A stretch of 64,000 nt of DNA from Thermotalea metallivorans (GCF_001562415.1 NZ_LOEE01000031.1:1-64000); one strand, 5' to 3'; shown: positions 7,224-15,165, counted from the first letter of the stretch. Made by a program: numbers and translations. The notes: generated from the letters alone by a model not told the origin.

Positions 7224-7338
7224 ATAACAAAGTCTTCCGTTGGAAGATTTAAAGGAAGGCTTTGTTGAAACCCATGACGGAAATTATGACTTATCCACAA
7301 TTTATGAAAGCACAGAATTTCCTATGTGTTATAAAAAA
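7218..7338. repeat. Palindromic MITE-like repeat, copy B
   Basis: This 121-bp unit is bounded by a perfect 12-bp inverted repeat, TTTTTTATAACA (7218-7229) and TGTTATAAAAAA (7327-7338). Inside are two stems: AACAAAGTCTTCC (7226-7238) with GGAAGGCTTTGTT (7254-7266, one mismatch), and GGAAATT (7279-7285) with AATTTCC (7316-7322). The same layout occurs inverted at 3306-3437. No clear target-site duplication is seen. The + strand frame from TTG 7239 encodes a short peptide, E-D-L-K-E-G-F-V-E-T-H-D-G-N, shared with copy A. It lies directly upstream of the EamA gene. Confidence 0.7.
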
Positions 7339-7366
7339 ATATACGGTGGAATGGAGCGTATCATAT

Positions 7367-8251
7367 ATGAAACCATCAGATATGGAGCAACAAAGGAATT
7401 TAAGGTGGAAAGCAATTATCTTTTTGATCATGGCATCACTGCTTTGGAGTTTAGGCGGATTCTTTATCAAATGGATTCAATGGAATCCCGTGGCTATTGC
7501 AGGCATGAGGAGTGCTATTTCGGCGGTACTCATATGGATAGTCCTTCGCAAACCTAAGTTTCATTGGTCCAAAGAACAGATTTTATGTGCCCTTGCTTAT
7601 GCTGCAACTGTCATTTTATTTGTGATCGCGAATAAAATGACAACGGCAGCCAATGCCATTCTTTTGCAGTATACGGCGCCCATTTATGTGGCCCTCTTTG
7701 GTTTTGTGGTATTAAAGGAGAAAACAACAACGTTGGATTGGGTGACCATCATCTTTGTTGTTGGAGGAATGTTGTTATTCTTCATAGATGATTTTGATAC
7801 AAAAAGTTTTTGGGGCAATGTATGGGCCATTGTCAGCGGCATGTCTTTTGCTACAATGGTGTTATTGCTGCGAAAGCAAAAAGACGGTTCACCTTTGGAG
7901 TCCGTATTGTTGGGCAATATACTTACGGCCATGATCGGGATTCCATTTATGCTTCAATCGGCACCGTCCTCTTCCAGTTGGATCGGATTGATTCTATTGG
8001 GAACTATACAACTGGGCTTGCCTTACATTCTATATTCCATTGCCATCAAGTCGGTTTCCGCCTTAGAGGCAGTACTGATTCCTGTAATTGAACCGATTGT
8101 AAATCCCATTTGGGTTTTTATTATGCTTGGGGAGGTTCCAGGCAAGTGGGCGATGATAGGAGGAATTGTTGTTCTGGGTGCTGTTACCTTCCGTTGTATA
8201 ATGGGTGCCACGAGGAATCCTACAGGGGATAAGCTTCAAAATGCTTCTTAG
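7367..8251 (+). CDS. EamA/DMT-superfamily permease
   Basis: A 294-residue integral membrane protein with about ten hydrophobic helices arranged as two EamA repeats. The first begins FLIMASLLWSLGGFFIKWI; the second ends in EPIVNPIWVFIMLGEVPGKW, a typical late EamA motif. The family exports or imports small metabolites such as amino acids; the substrate cannot be read from sequence. The open frame extends 5' to 7262, but that part lies in repeat copy B and is not EamA-like. ATG 7367 (GGAG at 7353, MKPSDMEQQ) or ATG 7382 (MEQQRNLRW) is therefore the better start. The stop is followed by ~75 bp before the next small gene. Confidence 0.88.
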   Translation: MKPSDMEQQRNLRWKAIIFLIMASLLWSLGGFFIKWIQWNPVAIAGMRSAISAVLIWIVLRKPKFHWSKEQILCALAYAATVILFVIANKMTTAANAILLQYTAPIYVALFGFVVLKEKTTTLDWVTIIFVVGGMLLFFIDDFDTKSFWGNVWAIVSGMSFATMVLLLRKQKDGSPLESVLLGNILTAMIGIPFMLQSAPSSSSWIGLILLGTIQLGLPYILYSIAIKSVSALEAVLIPVIEPIVNPIWVFIMLGEVPGKWAMIGGIVVLGAVTFRCIMGATRNPTGDKLQNAS

Positions 8252-8327
8252 ATTTTAAAATGCCATAAAACTTTTTCCTTGAATAGAATTGCATGCCATC
8301 ACAAACACTAATCCGGGGGGTGATGGT

Positions 8328-8519
8328 ATGCTGGAAGAAGACCGCGCAAAAGGAGAGAAGATTGTAATAGAGAAAAAATTTGCCGATCCGGGAGCAGTAG
8401 AGGACATACAGGAGTTAAAGGTGAAATTTCAAGAGCCGAAGTCTGGTCCTATATTGGGCAACGGAAATCAAGTCAACACTGCCGGAGCTACAAGCAGCAA
8501 ACCGGATATAAGAGAGTAA
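8328..8519 (+). CDS. Small hypothetical protein
   Basis: A 63-residue hydrophilic protein starting MLEEDRAKGEKIVIEKK, with a Gly/Asn/Ser-rich tail ending SSKPDIRE. I do not recognise it. The ATG at 8328 has a strong GGGGGGTGAT site 4-5 bp upstream, much better than the in-frame ATG at 8289. The stop is embedded in a clean Rho-independent terminator. Good translation and termination signals argue for a real gene despite its size. It has no membrane segment, Cys motif or signal peptide. Confidence 0.6.
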   Translation: MLEEDRAKGEKIVIEKKFADPGAVEDIQELKVKFQEPKSGPILGNGNQVNTAGATSSKPDIRE

Positions 8520-8533
8520 AATCTCTCTTTTTT
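8511..8533 (+). terminator. Rho-independent terminator
   Basis: AGAGAG (8511-8516) pairs with CTCTCT (8523-8528) across a 6-nt loop containing the TAA of the small gene at 8328, and a run of Ts follows. Confidence 0.75.
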
Positions 8534-8552
8534 ATAAATAGGAAATGAATCC

Positions 8553-8616
8553 AATGGACAACTCAATGATTGCCAAGTCACAGTGGTGGTAATCGGCTGT
8601 CCATTTTTTCTTTTGA
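8553..8616 (+). promoter_or_regulatory. Structured RNA element ending in a T tract upstream of yifB
   Basis: AATGGACA (8553-8560) pairs with TGTCCATT (8599-8606), followed by TTTTCTTTT. Inside, GATTGCCA (8568-8575) can pair imperfectly with TGGTGGTAATC (8584-8594), giving a two-tier hairpin. It could be a second terminator or a leader attenuator for yifB-dprA. No known riboswitch class is recognised. Confidence 0.45.
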
Positions 8617-8767
8617 TATTCTCCGGCTTTGCCTATGGAAATCACCTATGGGTTTACAATTTTTTTGACGAGATTCAGAAAATTTTGGAAAAAAGGAGGA
8701 GAATTAAGAAAAGAATTGAACTATAAAGAGGAATAGAGATTGCATGGGGTATAGGGGTGGATGCTTG

Positions 8768-10306
8768 GTGTTATCCAAAATATATAGTTGTGTGTTGAAT
8801 GGATTGGATGGGAATCTCATAGAGGTGGAAGTAGATATTTCCAACGGATTGCCTGCCCTAACCATTGTAGGACTGCCAGATACGGCGGTGAAAGAATCAA
8901 AGGAAAGGATACGGGCAGCTATTAAGAATTCAGGGTTTGAATTTCCCATGAAGAGAATAACGATTAATTTGGCTCCTGCAAATACAAAAAAAGAGGGAAC
9001 CCATTTGGATTTGCCCATGGCGTTGGGAATTATGGATGCCGCAGGGCAGATCGAAAATGAAAAAATCAGGGACTTTGCCTTTATCGGGGAATTATCTTTA
9101 AACGGAAAATTGAACAGGATCGCCGGGGTCCTGCCGTTGGTAATCGCGCTAAAGAACAGTGGATTCAGAAAAATCATATTGCCTGAAGCCAACGCAGAAG
9201 AAGGGGCTATCGTGCAGGATGCAGAAATATATCCTTTTTCTAATTTAAATGATATTATTCGATATTTGAAAGGAGAACTGACATTAAGTCCCCTGCAGGG
9301 AGGGAAGTCTATCCACAATGATAAAAACAACAGGGATTTGGAAGATTTTGATGATGTGGTAGGACAGGAAAGCATCAAAAGAGCATTTCAGATTGCAGCA
9401 GCGGGAGGACATAATTTGCTGATGATCGGTCCGCCCGGCTCGGGGAAAACGATGCTTGCCAGAAGATTTCCTTCCATTCTTCCTGATATGACCTATGAAG
9501 AAGCCCTAGAGGTAACAAAAATTTACAGTGTTGCCGGGCTATTGACGGATCAATCCTCCCTGATTACAAAAAGGCCCTTTCGATCACCCCATCATACCAT
9601 TTCCAGTATTGCCCTGGTAGGAGGGGGACGGGTACCTAAGCCTGGAGAAGTATCCTTGGCCCACTATGGTGTTTTATTTTTGGATGAATTGCCGGAATTT
9701 CAGAGAAATGTACTGGAGGTTCTGCGCCAACCCCTTGAGGATGAGGTCGTTACCATATCCAGGATCAACGGAACCCTAACCTATCCTTCGAAATTCATTC
9801 TGGTAGCCAGCATGAATCCTTGTCCCTGCGGTTATTATGGTGATGCGGTACATCCTTGCAGCTGCACATTTCCTCAAATCAAAAAATATTTGTCCAAAAT
9901 ATCGGGACCTTTGTTGGATAGAATTGATATCCATGTGGAGGTTTTTCCGGTAAAATATACAGAGTTACAGGGAGAGCACAGGACAAAGGATACGGAGCAA
10001 TTAAAAATAGCTGTAGAACATGCCAGGAAAATTCAGATAGAGCGATACAAAAATGAGGGCATCTTCTTTAATTCTCAGCTAAAACCAAAGCTGTTGAAAA
10101 AATATTGCAAACTGGGGAGCAGTGAAAAAGCCCTGTTGGAAGAGGCCTTCCATAAGTTGGGCTTGAGCGCAAGGGCTTATAATCGCATTATTAAGCTGAG
10201 CAGAACTATAGCCGATTTGAGCGGCAGCGATCAGATCCTGGTTTCCCATATTGCGGAAGCCATTCAGTACAGGAATTTAGATAAAAAGTTTTGGAATATG
10301 CAATAA
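8768..10306 (+). CDS. yifB: YifB/ComM-family AAA+ ATPase (Mg-chelatase-like)
   Basis: A 512-residue member of the YifB/ComM family. An N-terminal domain (VEVDISNGLPALTIVGLPDT; ribosomal S5-like/Lon-protease-like fold) is followed by an AAA+ module with Walker A GPPGSGKT near residue 221 and Walker B VLFLDELPEF. The C-terminal Mg-chelatase helical domain follows. ComM relatives act as helicases promoting branch migration in transformation; in clostridia the gene sits next to dprA, as here. The start is taken as GTG 8768 (LSKIYSC... is the usual N-terminus), with AGGGGTGG just upstream; the ATG at 8744 is in frame but lacks a good site. dprA follows after 4 bp. Confidence 0.93.
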   Translation: MLSKIYSCVLNGLDGNLIEVEVDISNGLPALTIVGLPDTAVKESKERIRAAIKNSGFEFPMKRITINLAPANTKKEGTHLDLPMALGIMDAAGQIENEKIRDFAFIGELSLNGKLNRIAGVLPLVIALKNSGFRKIILPEANAEEGAIVQDAEIYPFSNLNDIIRYLKGELTLSPLQGGKSIHNDKNNRDLEDFDDVVGQESIKRAFQIAAAGGHNLLMIGPPGSGKTMLARRFPSILPDMTYEEALEVTKIYSVAGLLTDQSSLITKRPFRSPHHTISSIALVGGGRVPKPGEVSLAHYGVLFLDELPEFQRNVLEVLRQPLEDEVVTISRINGTLTYPSKFILVASMNPCPCGYYGDAVHPCSCTFPQIKKYLSKISGPLLDRIDIHVEVFPVKYTELQGEHRTKDTEQLKIAVEHARKIQIERYKNEGIFFNSQLKPKLLKKYCKLGSSEKALLEEAFHKLGLSARAYNRIIKLSRTIADLSGSDQILVSHIAEAIQYRNLDKKFWNMQ

Positions 10307-10310
10307 AAGG

Positions 10311-11399
10311 ATGAAAAAAATGAATGAGAAGAATTATTTGGTTTGGTTAGGCCACATAGAGGGTATAGGTTCAAAAACAATTGAAAAACTGTTAGAATAT
10401 TTTGGAAGTGCCCGACAAGTCTACGATGCATCCCCAAACGATTTATTCAAAGTCCCTGGCATAAATAAAAACGTTGTTCATAACATAATACAGAGCAGAG
10501 ATGGCAAAAAATTGGATAGGCTGGCTGAACAAGTGAGCAAATTGGGCATAGATGTTTTGGTGAAGGATGATATGGAATATCCAAGCAATCTAAGAAATAT
10601 CCATGATCCTCCTTATATGCTATATAAGATAGGCAATATACTGAAGCAGGATGAACATGCTGTAGCCATTGTAGGGGCTAGAAAAGCATCCGCCTATGGA
10701 AAATGGGCAGCCTATAAATTTGCAGGAGAATTGGCAAGGCGGGGTATTACCGTTGTAAGCGGCATGGCCTATGGCATTGATACGGCAGCCCATCAAGGAG
10801 CTCTAGAAAACGGAGGAAGAACCATCGCTGTGATGGGATGCGGCTTGGATATATGCTATCCAAAGACAAATTATTCTCTGATGTTGAATATTCAAAAAAA
10901 GGGAGCCCTTTTGTCGGAGTATTCTATCGGGACACCTCCATTGTCTAATCATTTTCCTGCTAGGAATCGAATCATCAGCGGCATTGCGAAGGCGGTTTTG
11001 GTTGTAGAAGCAAATTTGAAAAGTGGATCTCTTATTACTGCGGAATGTGCATTGGAACAGGGAAGGGACGTATTGGCGATACCGGGAAATATCAACAGCA
11101 GTCTTAGTGTTGGTACCAATCAACTGATTCGGGAAGGGGCCAAAATGGTTACCTGTGTCGAGGATATTTTAGAAGAGCTGGGGATGGAAGAACAATTGTT
11201 CAATGGTGGAGCACCCATTGCCATGAGCTCCCAAGAGCATGATATTTATGCAATGATTCAGGAGCATCAGCCCATTCATATAGAAGTCTTGGCTTTGAAG
11301 GCAAAACAAAGTATCCATCATATAAACAGCATGATTACCATTCTGCAATTAAAGGGATTAGTTGAATTATTGCCGGGAAAAATATTAATAGTCAAATAA
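10311..11399 (+). CDS. dprA: DNA-processing protein DprA (Smf)
   Basis: A 362-residue protein that loads RecA on incoming single-stranded DNA in transformation. An N-terminal helix-hairpin-helix/SAM-like part (IEGIGSKTIEKLLEYFGSAR) is followed by the Rossmann-like DprA core. The core shows GARKASAYGKWAAYKFAGEL, GMAYGIDTAAHQGAL, GRTIAVMGCGLDICYP, and the SGSLITAECALEQGR block. A winged-helix C-terminal domain binds near HIEVLALKAKQSIHHIN. It follows yifB by 4 bp, so the two are probably co-transcribed. A new promoter for topA follows the stop. Confidence 0.95.
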   Translation: MKKMNEKNYLVWLGHIEGIGSKTIEKLLEYFGSARQVYDASPNDLFKVPGINKNVVHNIIQSRDGKKLDRLAEQVSKLGIDVLVKDDMEYPSNLRNIHDPPYMLYKIGNILKQDEHAVAIVGARKASAYGKWAAYKFAGELARRGITVVSGMAYGIDTAAHQGALENGGRTIAVMGCGLDICYPKTNYSLMLNIQKKGALLSEYSIGTPPLSNHFPARNRIISGIAKAVLVVEANLKSGSLITAECALEQGRDVLAIPGNINSSLSVGTNQLIREGAKMVTCVEDILEELGMEEQLFNGGAPIAMSSQEHDIYAMIQEHQPIHIEVLALKAKQSIHHINSMITILQLKGLVELLPGKILIVK

Positions 11400-11415
11400 G
11401 ATTTAATTTCATATT

Positions 11416-11444
11416 TTGAAATGTCCATGGGTTTTTGATATAAT
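11416..11444 (+). promoter_or_regulatory. Sigma-A promoter of topA
   Basis: TTGAAA (11416-11421), 17-bp spacer and TATAAT (11439-11444) with an extended TG-A; a near-consensus vegetative promoter about 30 bp before the topA GTG. Confidence 0.8.
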
Positions 11445-11476
11445 AACAATTGTTTTCAATATATGGAGGTGGGAAA

Positions 11477-13549
11477 GTGGCAAAATCCTTAGTTATTGTA
11501 GAGTCCCCTGCGAAAGCCAAAACCATAGGAAAATTTTTAGGTAAGAACTATAAGATTTCAGCCTCCGTTGGTCATGTAAGAGATCTACCTAAAAGTAAAA
11601 TGGGCATAGATATTCATAACAATTACGAACCGAATTACATAACAATTCGGGGCAAGGGGTCCCTAATACAGGAGTTAAAAAAGGAAGCAAAAAAAGCCAA
11701 AAAGGTCCTATTAGCGACGGACCCTGATAGAGAAGGAGAAGCCATTTCGTGGCATTTAGCCCATATCTTATCGATTGACGAGAAAGAAAAATGCAGGATC
11801 GAATTCAATGAAATTACGGAAACGGCTATCAAAAATGCTATACAGAGCCCTAGGGCAATCAACAAAAATTTAGTTGATGCCCAGCAGGCCAGAAGAATAT
11901 TGGATCGTCTGGTAGGCTACAGCATCAGTCCATTGCTGTGGAGAAAAGTGAGAAAAGGGTTAAGTGCCGGAAGGGTCCAATCGGTTGCAACCAAATTAAT
12001 ATGTGACCGGGAGAAGGAAATAGAAGAATTTGTTCCACAGGAGTATTGGAGCATCAGTGCATATCTGAAAAAAGAAAAATCCCATGAGATGTTGGAAGCA
12101 AAGTTTTATGGCTTTGGGCAAGAAAAAGTAGAATTGAATACAAAAGAAGATGTAGATAAGATTTTGGAGAAACTGGACAAAAACGCTTATGTTGTTTCTG
12201 ATGTAAAAAGGAAAGAAAAAAAGAGAAATCCTTATCCCCCTTTTACTACCAGTAGTCTGCAGCAGGAAGCAGCCAACCGATTGGGATTTTCCACGAAAAA
12301 AACTATGATGGTTGCCCAGCAGCTTTATGAGGGCATAGAATTAAAGGAAGAAGGTTCTGTGGGTTTAGTTACTTATATTAGAACCGATTCCACAAGAATA
12401 TCCGACGAGGCAAAGGCCAAGGCAAGGCAATATATTGTTGATCATTTTTCGGAGGATTATCTGCCGGAGGAAGAAAAACAGTATAAGACAAAAAAGGAAG
12501 GGCAAGATGCCCATGAAGCCATTCGCCCTACTGCCATTGAAAGGACGCCTGAAAAAATAAAGGACTCCCTTACAAAAGATCAGTACCAGCTGTACAAACT
12601 GATTTGGGAACGATTTTTAGCCAGCCAAATGAAAAGTGGGGTTTATGACACATATTCCGTTGATATCAATAACAATGGCTATATCTTTAAAGCATCCGGG
12701 TCTAAGTTAATCTTTGATGGTTTTCTGAAGGTGTATACCCATGCCACTGTATCCGATACGGAAATTCCGGAAGTATCTTTAAATGAGAAATTGATTGAGG
12801 AAAAATTAGAGCCAAAGCAGCATTTTACACAACCTCCGCCAAGATTTACCGAGGCGACTTTGGTAAAGGAATTAGAAGAAAAGGGAATAGGAAGGCCCAG
12901 TACCTATGCACCGACCATTGCAACAATTTTGAGCAGAGGATATGTGGAAAGAGAGAAGAAAGCATTAAAGCCCACAGAATTGGGACTCATTGTTACGGAG
13001 TTATTGGAACAGTATTTTAGCGATATTGTCGATGAGGACTTTACTGCAGAATTAGAAGAGAAACTGGATAAGATTGAAGAAGGAAGCCTCCATTGGATCA
13101 AGGTGATAGACGAATTTTATCAACCCTTTCAATCTGTTTTAAAACATGCAGAGGAAGAAATAGAGAAAATAGAGTTAGCAGAAGAAGTAACGGATGAGAT
13201 TTGTGAAGAATGCGGCAAACAGATGGTGATAAAATATGGGAAATTCGGCAAGTTTTTAGCATGTTCCGGTTATCCGGAATGTCAGCACACCAGGCCCTTG
13301 GTTCAAAAGATAGGTGTATCCTGTCCAAGGTGCGAAGGAGAGCTTGTGGAAAGGAGATCGAAAAAAGGACGATTATTTTATGGATGTATCAATTTTCCAA
13401 AGTGCAATTTTGTGACATGGAGCAGACCGATGAATGAAAAATGTCCTCTTTGTCAATCCTTGCTGATAGAAAAAAACTCAAAAAAAGGCGTCACGATTCA
13501 GTGTTCCAATAAGGAATGCAAGTACAAGCGTATGGCAGAAGAACATTAA
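11477..13549 (+). CDS. topA: DNA topoisomerase I
   Basis: Type IA topoisomerase that relaxes negative supercoils. The product has 690 residues. The N-terminal TOPRIM domain (LVIVESPAKAKTIGKFLG; ATDPDREGEAISWHLA with its D-x-D-x-E motif) is followed by the strand-passage domains. The catalytic tyrosine is Y300 in GLVTYIRTDSTR. The C-terminus carries three four-cysteine zinc ribbons (CEECGKQM..., CPRCEGEL..., CPLCQSLL...). The start is GTG 11477, spaced 5 bp from GGAGGTG; the longer frame from 11450 adds non-homologous residues. Topoisomerase next to codY and hslVU is the standard Firmicute order. Confidence 0.96.
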   Translation: MAKSLVIVESPAKAKTIGKFLGKNYKISASVGHVRDLPKSKMGIDIHNNYEPNYITIRGKGSLIQELKKEAKKAKKVLLATDPDREGEAISWHLAHILSIDEKEKCRIEFNEITETAIKNAIQSPRAINKNLVDAQQARRILDRLVGYSISPLLWRKVRKGLSAGRVQSVATKLICDREKEIEEFVPQEYWSISAYLKKEKSHEMLEAKFYGFGQEKVELNTKEDVDKILEKLDKNAYVVSDVKRKEKKRNPYPPFTTSSLQQEAANRLGFSTKKTMMVAQQLYEGIELKEEGSVGLVTYIRTDSTRISDEAKAKARQYIVDHFSEDYLPEEEKQYKTKKEGQDAHEAIRPTAIERTPEKIKDSLTKDQYQLYKLIWERFLASQMKSGVYDTYSVDINNNGYIFKASGSKLIFDGFLKVYTHATVSDTEIPEVSLNEKLIEEKLEPKQHFTQPPPRFTEATLVKELEEKGIGRPSTYAPTIATILSRGYVEREKKALKPTELGLIVTELLEQYFSDIVDEDFTAELEEKLDKIEEGSLHWIKVIDEFYQPFQSVLKHAEEEIEKIELAEEVTDEICEECGKQMVIKYGKFGKFLACSGYPECQHTRPLVQKIGVSCPRCEGELVERRSKKGRLFYGCINFPKCNFVTWSRPMNEKCPLCQSLLIEKNSKKGVTIQCSNKECKYKRMAEEH

Positions 13550-13555
13550 TTTTTT

Positions 13556-13583
13556 CAATTTATTATGAAAATTGTATTTTTTT
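13556..13583 (+). terminator. Probable terminator after topA
   Basis: CAATTT (13556-13561) pairs with AAATTG (13569-13574), followed by TATTTTTTT. The stem is short and AT-rich, but the T tract is good and it lies 7 bp after the topA stop. Confidence 0.5.
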
Positions 13584-13587
13584 CATC

Positions 13588-13616
13588 TTGCAAAAAATGA
13601 CAAGATATGCTAACAT
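13588..13616 (+). promoter_or_regulatory. Promoter for the hslVU remnant and codY
   Basis: TTGCAA (13588-13593), 17-bp spacer and TAACAT (13611-13616). It sits right before the hslV remnant's preserved ribosome binding site, and no better promoter is seen closer to codY. The codY message would then carry a ~470-nt leader made of hslVU debris. A loose CodY-box-like word at 13624-13638 has five mismatches and is not claimed. Confidence 0.5.
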
Positions 13617-13656
13617 GTCTTTTAGTTTCCCGAAATATATCTTAAAGGGTGAAACT

Positions 13657-14060
13657 ATGTCCCGCGGTAGGGCCATTGTGGCTGTGAAATGAATCAATAT
13701 GAATATTCAGGATATTTTGGGAGAAATCATTTTACCCAAAATAAAAAAGAAAAGTGGCAGTAAAGGAAGCCAGAAAAAAATTACTGTAGGCCCATTTCAT
13801 ATTTCCAAGGTTAAGGAATAAAAATCCATTTTACTGAAGAAGCTATAGATGAGATTGCAAGTGGCCCTTACCTTATTCATAAGGAGACAGAAAATACTGG
13901 TGTATGAGGATTGTATACAGTATTGGAAAAATTACTAGAGGAGCTGTCTTTTGAGATTGCGGACCTAGATGATGAAGAAGTGACGATGGATGACCATGAT
14001 GTAAAATTAAAGTTGAAAGACAGCATTACTGCCCGCAATGTAAATAAATGTATACTTTAG
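13657..14060 (+). pseudogene. Decayed hslV-hslU (clpQ-clpY) remnant
   Basis: Three fragments lie in order. First, behind an intact AAAGGGTG site, MSRGRAIVAVK followed by TGA (13657-13692) resembles the N-terminus of the HslV peptidase. Second, NIQDILGEIILPKIKKK (ATG 13699 to TAA 13819-13821) resembles the HslU I-domain. Third, IHFTEEAIDEIAS..., an internal TGA, then LYTVLEKLLEELSFEIADL, running to TAG at 14058, matches the HslU C-terminus. In the family the TGA position reads G-A-R-R-L, so CGA probably became TGA. Most of hslV and the HslU ATPase core are deleted. The location between topA and codY is exactly where hslVU lies in Bacillus. Confidence 0.85.
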
Positions 14061-14095
14061 TAAAATGTAAAATGAATGAACGAAGGAGGAATAAA

Positions 14096-14875
14096 ATGGC
14101 GAGTACATTATTAGAAAAAACCAGAAGGCTTAATAGAATTCTTCAACAATCAGGCAACGAACCGGTGTCTTTTGCGGAAATATGTAAAACCTTAAGTGAA
14201 ATTTTAGATTCGAATGTATATGTGGCAAGCAAAAAAGGAAAGGTATTGGGCGTAAGTTTGGCAGATGCCTCTGATTGTCCTATTATCGTAGATCCAGATA
14301 CCGGTGAGAACAAATTCCCCGATGAATATAACGAGGAACTGCTGAAAATTACCGAAACAAAATATAACATCACGGGAGAACAGCTGCTGGAAATATTTAA
14401 GTATGATATTGAAAGCTATAATAAATTGGTAACTATTGTTCCGATTAACGGAAGCGGTCAAAGATTAGGTACTTTAATATTGGCCCGACATGAAAACAAT
14501 TTTCATGATGAGGACCTGGTTTTGGCGGAGTATAGCGCAACAGTTGTAGGAATGGAAATTCTTCGGGCAAAGAGTGAGCAGATTGAAGAAGAGGCAAGAA
14601 AAAAAGCAGTTGTGCAAATGGCGATCGGCACCCTCTCTTATTCTGAATTGGAGGCCGTGGAACATATTTTCGAGGAACTGGAAGGCACGGAAGGGCTATT
14701 GGTGGCCAGCAAAATTGCCGATAGGGTAGGCATTACTAGATCTGTTATTGTAAATGCCCTAAGAAAGTTTGAAAGCGCAGGGGTGATTGAATCCAGATCT
14801 TTGGGGATGAAGGGTACTCATATTAAAATACTAAACGATAAGCTCATTGAAGAACTAAAAAGATTAAAACGATAA
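14096..14875 (+). CDS. codY: Global transcriptional regulator CodY
   Basis: A 259-residue GTP- and branched-chain-amino-acid-sensing repressor of stationary-phase and nutrient genes. The N-terminal GAF domain ([16 protein letters not shown]..., [20 protein letters not shown]) binds the amino-acid effector. The C-terminal winged helix carries the recognition region [20 protein letters not shown], followed by [19 protein letters not shown]. The start is ATG 14096, 6 bp after GGAGG; upstream in-frame codons from 14048 belong to the hslU remnant. It is followed by a terminator and then the fla/che cluster, which CodY represses in B. subtilis. Confidence 0.97.
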   Translation: MASTLLEKTRRLNRILQQSGNEPVSFAEICKTLSEILDSNVYVASKKGKVLGVSLADASDCPIIVDPDTGENKFPDEYNEELLKITETKYNITGEQLLEIFKYDIESYNKLVTIVPINGSGQRLGTLILARHENNFHDEDLVLAEYSATVVGMEILRAKSEQIEEEARKKAVVQMAIGTLSYSELEAVEHIFEELEGTEGLLVASKIADRVGITRSVIVNALRKFESAGVIESRSLGMKGTHIKILNDKLIEELKRLKR

Positions 14876-14890
14876 ATATGATTTTGTTGT

Positions 14891-14922
14891 GAGGCAGCCC
14901 ATGTGGTTGCCTTGTTTTTTTT
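14891..14922 (+). terminator. Rho-independent terminator of codY
   Basis: AGGCAGCC (14892-14899) pairs with GGTTGCCT (14905-14912), one wobble or mismatch allowed, and TTTTTTTT follows at 14915-14922. Confidence 0.85.
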
Positions 14923-15027
14923 GCCAGAAAAGTGAGATTGTAGCGGCACAAAAGTATATCATAAATATATTATGTAAATCATCAAGGTCTTTGGTACTAA
15001 ATGCCAAAAATAAACATATTTTCATAC

Positions 15028-15053
15028 AAATTTCAGCATATTTATAGTACAAT
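15028..15053 (+). promoter_or_regulatory. Predicted flgB promoter overlapped by a CodY box
   Basis: AAATTTCAGCATATT (15028-15042) matches the CodY consensus AATTTTCWGAAAATT at 12 of 15 positions. It ends 5 bp before the -10-like TACAAT (15048-15053), covering where the -35 would lie. No strong -35 hexamer is seen. The flgB ATG is ~110 bp further on. The rest of 14923-15165 shows no c-di-GMP riboswitch consensus and no open frame. Confidence 0.5.
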
Positions 15054-15165
15054 AATTGTGGGAAAAAGAAGGAAAACAAAAAAATTTGTTGAATTATTCT
15101 ACGAGGACACAAAAAATGTCGAACTTCCGTATTATATAGGTTTAGCGTAGGAGGCGTGGATAACG

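Noticed and set aside
3306-7338. CRISPR or phage-attachment interpretation of the repeats
   Set aside because: There are only two inverted copies, no spacers, no integrase and no tRNA nearby.
7240-7557. 105-codon + frame over repeat copy B and the EamA N-terminal region
   Set aside because: Beyond the repeat-derived part it runs in a different frame through clear EamA coding sequence, so it is not a separate full gene. Only the first ~22 codons are of interest as part of the repeat.
8665-8670. TTGACG as a -35 for yifB
   Set aside because: No acceptable -10 hexamer lies 16-18 bp downstream.
13210-13437. 75-codon + frame in the topA zinc-ribbon region
   Set aside because: It is an out-of-frame shadow of the TopA C-terminus, which reads perfectly in its own frame.
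14923-15165. Possible c-di-GMP (GEMM) riboswitch before flgB, as in Clostridioides difficile
   Set aside because: The conserved GEMM core words were looked for and not found; only a small TTTGG/CCAAA hairpin is present.
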